From NCBI RefSeq assembly GCF_009697225.1, contig NZ_WIND01000004.1:141065-205064 (forward strand): DNA of 64,000 bases, written 5' to 3'. This DNA comes from Halovulum marinum (lineage in GTDB: Bacteria; Pseudomonadota; Alphaproteobacteria; Rhodobacterales; Rhodobacteraceae). Below the pieces are notes generated by a model. That model was not told the DNA's origin. It searched no databases and saw nothing but the letters and a program-made list of their open reading frames with translations. This document shows, piece after piece, positions 16,619-24,834 of this stretch (positions are counted from its first letter, which is position 1; each line of letters starts with the position of its first letter). The position numbers and the translations under genes were made by a program.

Positions 16619-17647
16619 CTAACGTTCCTTCACATAGGGCACGCCGCCGGCCTTGGGCGGGATCGCCTTGCCGATGAAGCCCGCCAGGATCACCACGGTC
16701 AGGATGTAGGGCAGCGCCTGCATGAACTGGACCGGGATCACGAACAGGCCGATGTCGACGTTCTGGTATTTCGAGCCGATCGCCTCGAGCAGGCCGAACA
16801 GCAGGCACGCGCCCAGCGCCGGATACGGCCGCCACTTGGCGAAGATCAGCGCCGCCAGCGCAATGAAGCCGCGGCCCGCGGTCATGTCCTTCACGAACCC
16901 GGCGGCCGAGGTGCCCATCGACAGATACGCCCCCGCGATGCCGCAGAGGATGCCCGCGATCAGCACCGCCGAGTACCGCATCCGCACGACCGAGACGCCT
17001 GCGGTATCGACCGCTCCGGGGTTCTCGCCCACCGCGCGCAGGCGCAGCCCGAAGCGGGTGTTGAACAGCACCCAGGCGGTCAGCGGCACCGCCAGAAGGG
17101 CGACATAGACCAGGATAACCTGCCCCGAGATCACGTCGCGGTACAGCGGCCCGAGGATCGGAATGCCGCCCAGCGTCTCGGCCAGCGGCAGATCCAGCCC
17201 GGAAAACCGGGCGTTGCCGGACAGCTGCGGCGTCTGCCCGCCCATCGAGAACAGCGACTCGCCGATCAGCACCGTGGCCCCGGCGGCGAGGAAGTTGATC
17301 GCCACCCCCGAGATCAGCTGGTTGCCCCTGAGCGTGATCGAGGCGAAGCCGTGCAGCAGCGCCATCAGGATCGAGGCGAAGATGCCCGCCAGCACCCCCA
17401 GGATCGCCGCGGTCCAGCCCAGCCCGAGCCCGGAAAGCTGCCCCGGAAACGGATCGGCGACATAGGGCGCGGCGGCCCAGGCGGCGACCGCGGCGGCGGC
17501 GAAGGCGGCGGCCAGCATCTTGCCCTCGAGGCCGATGTCGAAGATCCCCGAGCGTTCCGAGAACAGCCCGGCGAGGCAGGCCAGCAGCAGCGGCGTCGCG
17601 TTGCGCAGGGTGCTGTCGAACAGCTGGAACAGCTCGGCCAGGTCCAT
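16619..17647 (-). CDS. Nucleoside ABC transporter permease, second subunit
   Basis: A 342-residue inner-membrane protein of the BPD_transp_2 family (LivH/RbsC-like). It starts MDLAELFQLFDSTLRNATPL and has about nine to ten hydrophobic helices, with GIFDIGLEGKMLAAAFAAA, the coupling-region signature NTRFGLRLRAVGENPGAVDTAG-like segment, and C-terminal IPPKAGGVPYVKER. The ATG overlaps the stop of the first permease by one base. With its neighbour it forms the channel of a BMP-type purine nucleoside importer. Confidence 0.92.
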   Translation of the reverse strand: MDLAELFQLFDSTLRNATPLLLACLAGLFSERSGIFDIGLEGKMLAAAFAAAAVAAWAAAPYVADPFPGQLSGLGLGWTAAILGVLAGIFASILMALLHGFASITLRGNQLISGVAINFLAAGATVLIGESLFSMGGQTPQLSGNARFSGLDLPLAETLGGIPILGPLYRDVISGQVILVYVALLAVPLTAWVLFNTRFGLRLRAVGENPGAVDTAGVSVVRMRYSAVLIAGILCGIAGAYLSMGTSAAGFVKDMTAGRGFIALAALIFAKWRPYPALGACLLFGLLEAIGSKYQNVDIGLFVIPVQFMQALPYILTVVILAGFIGKAIPPKAGGVPYVKER

Positions 17648-18747
17648 CAGCGGGCCTCCTTGCGCAGGCGCAGGAACAGGAACAGCCGCTCCATCGGGAA
17701 GCGGACCATGTTCTCGAGGCTGCCGGTGAACAGGATCACCAGCGCCTGGATGGTCAGGATCATCTGGCTGGGAATCGCCGGGATCTCGAACGCCAGCTCC
17801 GCCCCGCCCTGGTAGAGCACGCCGAACAGCAGCGCCGCCAGGATCACCCCGACCGGGTGCGAGCGGCCCATCAGCGCCACCGCGATGCCGACGAAGCCGG
17901 CGCCCTGCACGCTGTCGAGATTCAGCCGCTGCAATTCGCCCAGCACGACGTTGATCGCCATCATCCCCGCCAGCGCGCCCGAGATCAGCATGGTGATCAT
18001 GATGATCCGGAACGGCGCCATGCCGGCGTAGACCGCCGCCGGCTCGGAAAAGCCGAAGGCGCGCAGCTCGTAGCCGAAGCGGGTGCGCCAGATCAGCAGC
18101 CAGACCAGCAAGCAGGCCAGCAGCGCCAGGAACAGGCTGATGTTGGCGGGGGTGCGGGTCAGCTCCAGCCCGATCCACTCCGCCATCTGGTCCAGCCGGG
18201 GGATATGCGCGCCGCCGGCGAAGCGGCGGCTTTCCGGCGCCATCGAGCCGGGTACTTTCAGATAGGTGTTCAGCACATAGATCAGCAGCGCGGCGGCGAT
18301 ATAGTTGAACATGATCGTGGTAATCACGATGTGGCTGCCGCGCTTGGCGTTCAGATAGGCCGGCACCGCCGCCCAGGCGGCGCCGAACAGCCCCGCGCCC
18401 AGCACCGCCAGCGGCAGCACCAGCAGCCAGTGCGTCTGGTCCAGCGTCAGCGCCACGATGGCGACGCCGATGCCGGCGACGCCGGCCTGCCCCTCGCCGC
18501 CGATGTTGAAGATCGAGGCGTGAAAGGCGACCGCGACGCACAGCCCGGTGAAGATGAAGCTGGTGGTGTAGAACAGCGTGTAGCCGATGCCGTAGTCCGA
18601 CCCCAGCGACCCCTGGATCATGATCCGCATCGCATGCAGCGGGTCCTCGCCGATGAACATCACCACCAGGCCGGCGACCAGGAATGCCAGAAACACGTTG
18701 ATCGCGGGGATCAGGAACAGGTCGACCCAGCGCGGCATGGACTTCAT
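17647..18747 (-). CDS. Nucleoside ABC transporter permease, first subunit
   Basis: A 366-residue BPD_transp_2 permease (MKSMPRWVDLFLIPAINVFL start). Helices span most of its length, and it carries GEGQAGVAGIG and RTRFGYELRAFGFSEPAAVYAG, the conserved ATPase-coupling loop. The start sits within the stop codon of the ATPase gene, and the stop overlaps the start of the second permease, indicating tight translational coupling. In this family the first permease is the longer one, as here. Confidence 0.92.
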   Translation of the reverse strand: MKSMPRWVDLFLIPAINVFLAFLVAGLVVMFIGEDPLHAMRIMIQGSLGSDYGIGYTLFYTTSFIFTGLCVAVAFHASIFNIGGEGQAGVAGIGVAIVALTLDQTHWLLVLPLAVLGAGLFGAAWAAVPAYLNAKRGSHIVITTIMFNYIAAALLIYVLNTYLKVPGSMAPESRRFAGGAHIPRLDQMAEWIGLELTRTPANISLFLALLACLLVWLLIWRTRFGYELRAFGFSEPAAVYAGMAPFRIIMITMLISGALAGMMAINVVLGELQRLNLDSVQGAGFVGIAVALMGRSHPVGVILAALLFGVLYQGGAELAFEIPAIPSQMILTIQALVILFTGSLENMVRFPMERLFLFLRLRKEAR

Positions 18748-20327
18748 GCGGCGCCCTCCTTCGGGTCGATGCCCGCCATCAGCAGCCCCAGCTCGTTCTG
18801 ATCGGTCTCGGAGGGCAACCGCTCGCCGCTGATCCTGCCGTCGAACATCACCACGATCCGGTCCGACAGGCCCAGGATCTCGTCCAGTTCGACCGAGACC
18901 AGCAGCACCGCCTTGCCCTGGTCGCGAAGGTGCACGATCTCGTTGTGGATGAACTCGATGGCGCCGATGTCGACGCCGCGGGTGGGCTGGCCGACCAGCA
19001 GCACGTCCGGATCGCTCTCGACCTCGCGGGCGATGACGATCTTCTGCTGATTGCCGCCCGAGAAGTTCGCCGCCGCCAGATCGCAACTGGGCGGGCGGAT
19101 GTCGTATTTCTCGATCTTCTCGCGGGCGTCGTCGCGCATGGCGCGCCGGTCCATCAGCAGGCGGCTTTTCTGGTATTGCGGCCGGTCGTGATAGCCGAAG
19201 CAGGAGTTTTCCCACTCGGAGAACGACATGATCAGGCCCAGCCGGTGCCGGTCCTCGGGCACGTGCGCGATGCCCTGTTCGCGGCGCTCGCCGGCGTCGG
19301 CATGCGCGGTCAGGTCCAGCGCCTGCCCGTTCAGCGTCACGCTGCCGCCCGAGGCGGCGGTGATCCCGCCCAGCACCTCCAGCAGCGCCGACTGGCCGTT
19401 GCCGGCCACGCCGGCGACGCCCAGGATCTCGCCCGCGCGCAGGTCCAGGTCGATGCCCTTCAGCCGTTCGATCCCGTCGCGGTCGGTCACGCGCAGGCCG
19501 CGGATCTGCATCAGCGTCTGGCCGACCTGCGCCGGCTTCTTGTCGACGCGCAGCAGCACCTGGCGGCCGACCATCAGCTCGGCCAGTTCGGCCGGGCTGG
19601 TGTCGGCGGTCTTGACGGTGGCGGTCATCTCGCCGCGCCGCATCACGCTGACGGTGTCGGTGATCGCCATGATCTCGCGCAGCTTGTGGGTGATCAGGAT
19701 GATCGTCTTGCCCTCGCGGCGCAGCCCTTCGAGGATGCGGAACAGGTGGTCGGCCTCGGCCGGGGTCAGCACGCCGGTCGGCTCGTCCAGGATCAGGATG
19801 TCGGCGTGGCGATAGAGCGCCTTGAGGATCTCGACCCGCTGCTGGAAGCCGACGGCGAGATCGTGGATCACCGCGTCGGGATCGACCTCGAGCTCGTACT
19901 CATGGGCCAGCTCGGTCAGCAGCTTGCGCGCCTTGGCCAGCGAGGGTTTCAGAAGCGCGCCGTCCTCGGCGCCGAGCACGACGTTCTCCAGCACGGTGAA
20001 GTTCTGCACCAGCATGAAGTGCTGGTGCACCATGCCGATGCCGGCCCTGATCGCATCGTCGGAATTGTGGATCTGCGTGGGCACGCCGCCGATGCGGATC
20101 TCGCCCTTGTCGGCCCGGTAGAAGCCGTAGAGGATGGACATCAGCGTCGACTTGCCGGCGCCGTTCTCGCCCACGATCCCGTGGATCGTGCCGCGCGCCA
20201 CCTGCATCGAGATGTCCTTGTTGGCCTGCACCGGCCCGAACGCCTTGGAGATGCCGATCAACTCGATCGCCGGAGCGGATGGGGCAGCCGTTTCCGGCTG
20301 CCCCGCGGTCTTTTCAGCGACGCTCAT
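18744..20327 (-). CDS. Nucleoside ABC transporter ATP-binding protein (duplicated NBD)
   Basis: A 527-residue cytoplasmic ATPase of the RbsA/MglA type with two nucleotide-binding domains in one chain. The first half is canonical (Walker A GENGAGKST, then HQHFMLVQNFTVLENVVLG, and ILILDEPTGVLTP). The second half has the usual degenerate Walker A (GVAGNGQSAL) and signature FSGGNQQKI, with DVLLVGQPTRGVD instead of a normal Walker B, which marks the BMP-transporter group. The true start MSVAEKTAGQPE is internal to a longer open frame. It lies five bases after the binding-protein gene. Confidence 0.94.
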   Translation of the reverse strand: MSVAEKTAGQPETAAPSAPAIELIGISKAFGPVQANKDISMQVARGTIHGIVGENGAGKSTLMSILYGFYRADKGEIRIGGVPTQIHNSDDAIRAGIGMVHQHFMLVQNFTVLENVVLGAEDGALLKPSLAKARKLLTELAHEYELEVDPDAVIHDLAVGFQQRVEILKALYRHADILILDEPTGVLTPAEADHLFRILEGLRREGKTIILITHKLREIMAITDTVSVMRRGEMTATVKTADTSPAELAELMVGRQVLLRVDKKPAQVGQTLMQIRGLRVTDRDGIERLKGIDLDLRAGEILGVAGVAGNGQSALLEVLGGITAASGGSVTLNGQALDLTAHADAGERREQGIAHVPEDRHRLGLIMSFSEWENSCFGYHDRPQYQKSRLLMDRRAMRDDAREKIEKYDIRPPSCDLAAANFSGGNQQKIVIAREVESDPDVLLVGQPTRGVDIGAIEFIHNEIVHLRDQGKAVLLVSVELDEILGLSDRIVVMFDGRISGERLPSETDQNELGLLMAGIDPKEGAA

Positions 20328-20332
20328 CGTCC

Positions 20333-21334
20333 TCAGGACACCGGGCAGCTGTCGTCGGTCGTGTAGTCGTGGACCTCGATCTCGCCCGAGATGATCTTGG
20401 CCTTGGCATCCTCGACCGCGGTCTTCATCTCGTCGGTCAGCAGGTCCTCGTTGTTCTCGTCGACGGCATAGCCGACGCCGTTCTCGGCCAGACCCAGCAC
20501 CTGCACCCCGGCCGAGAAGTTGCCGTCCTGCGCGTCCTTGAACGCGTCGTAGACCGCAACGTCGACCCGCTTGAGCATCGAGGTCAGCACCTCGCCCGGG
20601 TGCAGGTAGTTCTGGTTCGAATCGACGCCGATGCCCAGCGCGCCGTTGTCCGCCGCCGCCTGCAGCACGCCGCGGCCGGTGCCGCCGGCCGCGTGGTAGA
20701 CGACGTCGGCGCCCTGGTCGATCTGGTTCCTCGCCAGCTCGCCGCCCTTCACCGGGTCGTTCCAGGCCGCGCCGGTGGTGCCGGTCATGTTCTGGATCAC
20801 GGTGGCGTCCGGGTTCACCGCCTTCACGCCCTGCACATAGCCGCAGGCGAACTTTCGGATCAGGCCGATGTCCATGCCGCCGACGAAGCCGACGGTGCCG
20901 GATTCGGACGCCATCGCCGCCAGCATGCCCACCAGGTACGAACCCTCGTGCTCCTTGAACACGACCGAGCGCACGTTCGGCAGGTCGATCACCGCGTCGA
21001 TGATCGTGAAGTCGGTGTCGGGGAATTCGGCGGCCACTGCTTCCATCGCGCTGGCCTGGGCGAAGCCCGCCACCACGATCGGGTTGTTGCCCTGCTGGGC
21101 GAAACGGCGCAGCGCCTGCTCGCGCTGGGCGTCGGACTGGATCTCGAACTCGCGGTAGTCGACGCCGAACTCTTCCTTGAACCGTTCCGCGCCCTCGAAG
21201 GAGGCCTGGTTGAACGACCGGTCGAACTTGCCACCCAGGTCGAAGATCACCGCAGGCTTGAAGTCCTGGGCGAAGGCGGCGGTCGTCGCGGCGAATGCGA
21301 CCGCGGCGCCAAGAAGCGCGGTTACGATTTTCAT
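20333..21334 (-). CDS. BMP-family periplasmic nucleoside-binding protein
   Basis: A 333-residue secreted binding protein. Residues 1-22 are a signal peptide cut after AAFA; there is no lipobox, so it should be free in the periplasm. GGAGGT stands seven bases before this ATG, favouring it over the longer frame from 21379. The mature part matches BmpA/PnrA proteins: FDLGGKFDRSFNQASFEG at the start, GGMDIGLIRKFACGYVQG, and a C-terminus with VDSNQN. It feeds the permeases and ATPase downstream; together with punA it constitutes a purine-nucleoside uptake and salvage operon. TTGACC near 21456-21461 on the coding strand is a candidate -35. Confidence 0.93.
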   Translation of the reverse strand: MKIVTALLGAAVAFAATTAAFAQDFKPAVIFDLGGKFDRSFNQASFEGAERFKEEFGVDYREFEIQSDAQREQALRRFAQQGNNPIVVAGFAQASAMEAVAAEFPDTDFTIIDAVIDLPNVRSVVFKEHEGSYLVGMLAAMASESGTVGFVGGMDIGLIRKFACGYVQGVKAVNPDATVIQNMTGTTGAAWNDPVKGGELARNQIDQGADVVYHAAGGTGRGVLQAAADNGALGIGVDSNQNYLHPGEVLTSMLKRVDVAVYDAFKDAQDGNFSAGVQVLGLAENGVGYAVDENNEDLLTDEMKTAVEDAKAKIISGEIEVHDYTTDDSCPVS

Positions 21335-21478
21335 CAGGGTACCTCCACGGTTGGCCATTGCCACCGGTTGCGCCCGCACGCTGTTCCCGCATGCTGCCGG
21401 ACCGCACCGGCGGTCGGAAATCTTGCGACAGTAAGGCTTAGAGGTATCGGACGGTCAATGACTTTTCCGGCGGCGACG

Positions 21479-21916
21479 TTACGGCAGCCTGGCGCGGCGC
21501 GGCACCGGTTTTCCCAGCACCAGGGCGTGGATCCGGTGCGCGCCGCGGTCGGAGTAGTAGTCCTTGCGATGCCCCCGCGCGGTGAAGCCGGCCGCAGCGT
21601 AAAGCGCGCGCGCCGGCGCGTTGGTCTCGGCCACCTCGAGGTACAGTTCCTCGACGCCGCGGCGCGCGAGGACGGCGTCCAGCCGGTCCAGCAGGCGCCG
21701 CGCCAGCCCGCGGCGGCGGGCGGACGGCGCGGTGCACAGGGTCAGCACCTCGGCCTCGGGGCCGGCGATGCGCGCCAGCAGGAAGGCGTCCGCGCCCGCG
21801 GTCAGCAGCAGCACGCCGGGATCGGCCAGCAGGCCGGCGAATTCCTCGGCGGTCCACGGCCGCGGCGGTCCGGAAAAGGCGCTCGCGTGCAGCGCTGCCA
21901 GCGCCTCAGGCGTCAT
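21479..21916 (-). CDS. rimI: Ribosomal protein S18-alanine N-acetyltransferase (GNAT)
   Basis: A 145-residue GNAT protein with WTAEEFAGLLADPGVLLL, the acetyl-CoA loop APSARRRGLARRLLDRL (R/Q-x-x-G-x-G/A) and LEVAETNAPARALYAAAGF. RimI acetylates the N-terminal alanine of S18; in many bacteria it is encoded next to tsaB, as here, where the two reading frames overlap by 11 bases. A generic GNAT acetyltransferase cannot be excluded on sequence alone. Confidence 0.86.
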   Translation of the reverse strand: MTPEALAALHASAFSGPPRPWTAEEFAGLLADPGVLLLTAGADAFLLARIAGPEAEVLTLCTAPSARRRGLARRLLDRLDAVLARRGVEELYLEVAETNAPARALYAAAGFTARGHRKDYYSDRGAHRIHALVLGKPVPRRARLP

Positions 21917-22550
21917 CGAGGATGGGCGGCGGCGGCTCGGACGGAAGCGCCGCGTCGGCGGCCCGCAGATACAGTGGCGCCGGCGCCTCGCCGCCCTCGA
22001 TCAGATGCGCCGCGAAGGCGAAGGCTTCGGGATCGGGGGTGCTGGTCTCGGGGCCGGCGGTCAGCTCCAGATCCGCGGCGATCCGGGCCGCGTGGTGCCC
22101 CAGCACCACGGTCCCCGGCGGCAGCGGCAGCGCGCGCAACTCGTGCGGATCGGCGATCCGCGGGCTGAGATCCGCCTCGCCGTAGCCGCGCAGGTAGTAC
22201 CGGCCGCGCCGCGCGTCGAGGCTGACCAGAACCGGGCCGATGCAGTCCAGCGCAAGCGCGTCGAAGGTGCTGACGCCGATGGCGCGGATGTCCAGCGCCA
22301 GCGCCAGCCCGCGCGCGGCGGCGACGGCGATGCGGATTCCGGTGAAATTGCCCGGCCCCACGCCGACGGCGATGGCATCCAGGTCGCGCCAGCCGACCCC
22401 TGCCAGTTCCAGCGCGGTCTGCGCCATCGGCACCAGCCGCTCGGCCTGGCCCCGGTCCATGCGCTCGGTGAGCGAGGTGAGAACCTCGCGCCATTCGGTC
22501 ACGGCCACCGAACAATGGGGGCCTGCCGTGTCGAGCGCGAGGATCTTCAT
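21906..22550 (-). CDS. tsaB: tRNA t6A37 threonylcarbamoyl complex subunit TsaB
   Basis: The 214-residue protein starts LALDTAGPHCSVAV and has ERMDRGQAERLVP, VGVGPGNFTGIRI and GLALAL, the ASKHA-fold signatures of TsaB, the scaffold partner of TsaD. It lacks the metal-binding histidines of TsaD. It is required for N6-threonylcarbamoyladenosine in ANN-reading tRNAs. It follows nfuA by seven bases and overlaps rimI. Confidence 0.93.
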   Translation of the reverse strand: MKILALDTAGPHCSVAVTEWREVLTSLTERMDRGQAERLVPMAQTALELAGVGWRDLDAIAVGVGPGNFTGIRIAVAAARGLALALDIRAIGVSTFDALALDCIGPVLVSLDARRGRYYLRGYGEADLSPRIADPHELRALPLPPGTVVLGHHAARIAADLELTAGPETSTPDPEAFAFAAHLIEGGEAPAPLYLRAADAALPSEPPPPILDDA

Positions 22551-22557
22551 GGCCGGA

Positions 22558-23118
22558 TCAGGCGGCGACCGGTCGGACTTCGGTCACTTCCGGAATGTAG
22601 TGCCGCAGCAGGTTCTCGATCCCCATCTTCAGCGTCATGGTCGAGGACGGGCAGCCGGCGCAGGCGCCCTGCATGTGCAGGTAGACGATGCCGCGCTCGA
22701 AGCCGTGGAAGGTGATGTCGCCACCGTCCTGGGCCACGGCGGGCCGCACGCGGGTATCCAGCAGTTCCTTGATCTGGCTGACGATCTCGGCGTCCGGGCC
22801 GTCGTGCTCGGCATGGCCGACGGCGCCTTCCTGACCCTGGATCACCGGCAGTCCGGACTGGTAGTGCTCCATGATCGCGCCCAGGATCGCCGGCTTGATG
22901 TGCGACCAGTCGACGGTCTCGGCCTTGGTCACGGTGACGAAATCCGGGCCGAAGAACACCCCGGTCACCCCGTCCACGCCGAAGATGCGGTTGGCCAGGG
23001 GCGAGCTTGCGGCGGCGTCGGCCGACGGGAAGTCCGCGGTTCCGGTGGGCAGCACGGCTTCCCCCGGCAGGAATTTCAGCGTCGCCGGGTTCGGCGTCGA
23101 TTCGGTCTGGATGAACAT
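22558..23118 (-). CDS. nfuA: NfuA/Nfu-type iron-sulfur cluster carrier
   Basis: A 186-residue protein with an N-terminal Nfu domain (MFIQTESTPNPATLKFLPG) and a C-terminal NifU-like domain holding the cluster-binding motif GACAGCPSST (Cys-x-x-Cys). Nfu proteins pass 4Fe-4S clusters to apo-enzymes such as lipoate synthase, aconitase and respiratory complexes. It heads the nfuA-tsaB-rimI unit. The upstream region contains an IscR-like and an Irr-like site, so synthesis is probably raised when clusters are short. Confidence 0.94.
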   Translation of the reverse strand: MFIQTESTPNPATLKFLPGEAVLPTGTADFPSADAAASSPLANRIFGVDGVTGVFFGPDFVTVTKAETVDWSHIKPAILGAIMEHYQSGLPVIQGQEGAVGHAEHDGPDAEIVSQIKELLDTRVRPAVAQDGGDITFHGFERGIVYLHMQGACAGCPSSTMTLKMGIENLLRHYIPEVTEVRPVAA

Positions 23119-23157
23119 CGTCCGGTCTCCACTGTCTCAGGGGCTCAATCTGGGCCT

Positions 23158-23175
23158 CCCGACTATTTAAGTCAA
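23158..23175 (-). promoter_or_regulatory. IscR-like site in the nfuA promoter
   Basis: On the nfuA strand the sequence is TTGACTTAAATAGTCGGG, with GACT-N5-AGTC symmetry. It fits the type 1 IscR consensus (YYGACT-N5-AGTCRR as I remember it) at nearly every fixed position. It lies 40 bases upstream of the nfuA ATG and its TTGACT could also be a -35 hexamer. Confidence 0.55.
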
Positions 23176-23179
23176 GCAT

Positions 23180-23196
23180 ACTGGAATGCTTCTAAA
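23180..23196 (-). promoter_or_regulatory. Irr-like (ICE) site beside the IscR-like site
   Basis: The nfuA strand reads TTTAGAAGCATTCCAGT. The left arm TTTAGAA matches the Irr iron-control element completely and the right arm (TTCCAGT against TTCTAAA) partly. It is four bases from the IscR-like site, suggesting combined iron and cluster control of nfuA. Confidence 0.35.
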
Positions 23197-23213
23197 CTGC
23201 GGGCGTCCGGATG

Positions 23214-23672
23214 TCACGATACCGCGATGATTTCCTCCTTGCTCATCGTTCCCGGCACCACCGTCACCGGCACTGGCATCTCGCTGACGCGGCGGCCGGC
23301 CAGCTCGGTCACCAGCGGGCCCGGGCCGTCGCCCTTGGTGCCGGCGCCCAGCACCAGGACGCCGATCTCGGGGTTCTCCTTGATGTGCTCGATGATCTCG
23401 CGGGCCTTCTCGCCCTCGCGGATCGCCAGCGTGGGGGTGATGCCCTCGACCTTCTCCATGCGGTCGCGGAACACCTCGAAGTGGGCTTCGATCTTCTCGC
23501 GGGCCTCGGCGCGCATCACCTCTCCGACGCCGATCCAGTGCTGGAACTCCTCGGGGGCGATGATCCCCAGAAGTTCCACGCCGCCACCGGTCTTGGCCGC
23601 CCGGATGGCGGCGAAGCGCATGGCGTTCAGGCACTCGGGCGTGTCGTCGAGCACCACCAGGAATTTGCGCAA
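23214..23672 (-). CDS. Universal stress protein (UspA family)
   Basis: A 152-residue cytosolic protein with the Usp fold. It starts FLVVLDDTPECLNAMRFAA, has REGEKAREIIEHIKENPEIGVLVLG, and then GTKGDGPGPLVTELA before PVPVTVVPG. The ATP-binding G-x2-G-x9-G(S/T) motif is only partly kept, so nucleotide binding is uncertain. Such proteins modulate survival under stress; targets are unknown. It lies upstream of nfuA in the same direction, but nfuA seems to have its own promoter in the 95-base gap. Confidence 0.85.
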   Translation of the reverse strand: MRKFLVVLDDTPECLNAMRFAAIRAAKTGGGVELLGIIAPEEFQHWIGVGEVMRAEAREKIEAHFEVFRDRMEKVEGITPTLAIREGEKAREIIEHIKENPEIGVLVLGAGTKGDGPGPLVTELAGRRVSEMPVPVTVVPGTMSKEEIIAVS

Positions 23673-23729
23673 GGGGCCACCTCCGGTATTGATCTGCGGA
23701 TCATTCCCGATCCGTGCAGCCGCTGCAAG

Positions 23730-24830
23730 TCATCCGCGGGCGGCGCGCCGCAGGTACGGGCGCAGCAGCCGCCGCAGCCAGCCCAGCCCCAGCCCCAGCG
23801 CCGACAGCGCCGCCGAGACCGCAAGACCCGCCGCCAGAAGCACCAGGTCCCGCACCTCGTCCGACCAGCGCAGCACCGCCCGGGTCAGGCGGCTCTTGCC
23901 CGCCAGCTCGAGCGTGGCGACGACCCGATGCGGCCGCGCCTCGGCCGCCCGCGCCAGGCGGCGCGCGTCGGCGGCGGTCTCGACGCTCGACACCAGGTGC
24001 AGCGCCGCGACGGTGCCGACGCTGGCCCGGATTGCCCCCAGATCGCCGGTGAGCGCCCCCAGCCGCCGCGCTGGCGCGGCGCGGAGCGCACCTTTCAGCA
24101 CCTCGACGAGTCGGTCCGCATCGCGGTACGACAGCGCGCCGATCACCCGCCAGTCGACCAGCCGGGCGGCATCGGCGCGGACCATCGCCAGCAGCGGCGC
24201 CGAAAGCGCGCCGACCTGCTTCGCCGTCTTCGCCAGCCCCGCGCCCAGCTTGACGGCGGCCGAGCTGCCGCCGCTGACCACCACCAGCGCGGCCGCCCCC
24301 AGACCCGCGGTGGACAGCGCCAGGTCGATCTGGTCGACCTCCTCGCCGCGCGCGTAGTTGCCGGCCTCGCGCACGAGGTCCCGCAGGTCGCCGGCGACGG
24401 TCAGATCGACGGCGAGCCGGCAGAGCATGGCCTGCGACAGCGGACAGGCGGCGGCATCGGCGGCGCAGCGCACGCAGGTCCGGGCGCTGGCCCACCGGCC
24501 GCGGTCGGCGCGGTCGGCCTGCGCCACGGCGGCGCGGATCTCGGAGGGGAGCGCGATGCCCTCGTCGCGCGCGGCGGTCATCATCGCGTCGATCGCGACC
24601 CAGTTGCGGGGCGCCTCGGCCAGCCGCGCCTGCAGGCGGGCGGTCAGCGCCTCGGGCGTCGCGCTGCGCGCCCACAGCCGGTCCAGCTGCGCCCCGGCGC
24701 CATCGAGGCCGCGCTCGACCAGTGCGGTGCCGGCCGGCAGCGTCAGCACCCGGTGCACCGCGGCGCCCGACGCGGCCAGCGACGCGACGAACAGCAGCGC
24801 CAGGATCAGCCGTGCTGCCTGTCGCCGCAT
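23730..24830 (-). CDS. Hypothetical membrane-anchored protein
   Basis: A 366-residue protein of no family I recognise. It begins with a signal anchor (LILALLFVASLAASGAA), followed by a Cys-containing region (TCVRCAADAAACPLS, LCRLAVDLTV), a hydrophobic stretch around AGLGAAALVVVSGGSSAAVKLGAGL, and a second hydrophobic helix near the C-terminus (DLVLLAAGLAVSAALSALGLGLGWL). The ATG at 24830 is four bases past the trpS stop, so it is probably translated from the same mRNA; a longer frame reaching into trpS is less likely. Four cysteines in C-x2-C...C-x-C-like spacing might form disulfides in the periplasm. The trpS linkage gives no functional clue. Confidence 0.75.
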   Translation of the reverse strand: MRRQAARLILALLFVASLAASGAAVHRVLTLPAGTALVERGLDGAGAQLDRLWARSATPEALTARLQARLAEAPRNWVAIDAMMTAARDEGIALPSEIRAAVAQADRADRGRWASARTCVRCAADAAACPLSQAMLCRLAVDLTVAGDLRDLVREAGNYARGEEVDQIDLALSTAGLGAAALVVVSGGSSAAVKLGAGLAKTAKQVGALSAPLLAMVRADAARLVDWRVIGALSYRDADRLVEVLKGALRAAPARRLGALTGDLGAIRASVGTVAALHLVSSVETAADARRLARAAEARPHRVVATLELAGKSRLTRAVLRWSDEVRDLVLLAAGLAVSAALSALGLGLGWLRRLLRPYLRRAARG

Positions 24831-24834
24831 GGGC

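Noticed and set aside
15746-17815. A 689-codon plus-strand frame opposite punA and the permease
   Set aside because: The minus-strand permease and phosphorylase have full family motifs; the plus frame is Gln/Arg/His repeat-like noise of GC-rich DNA.
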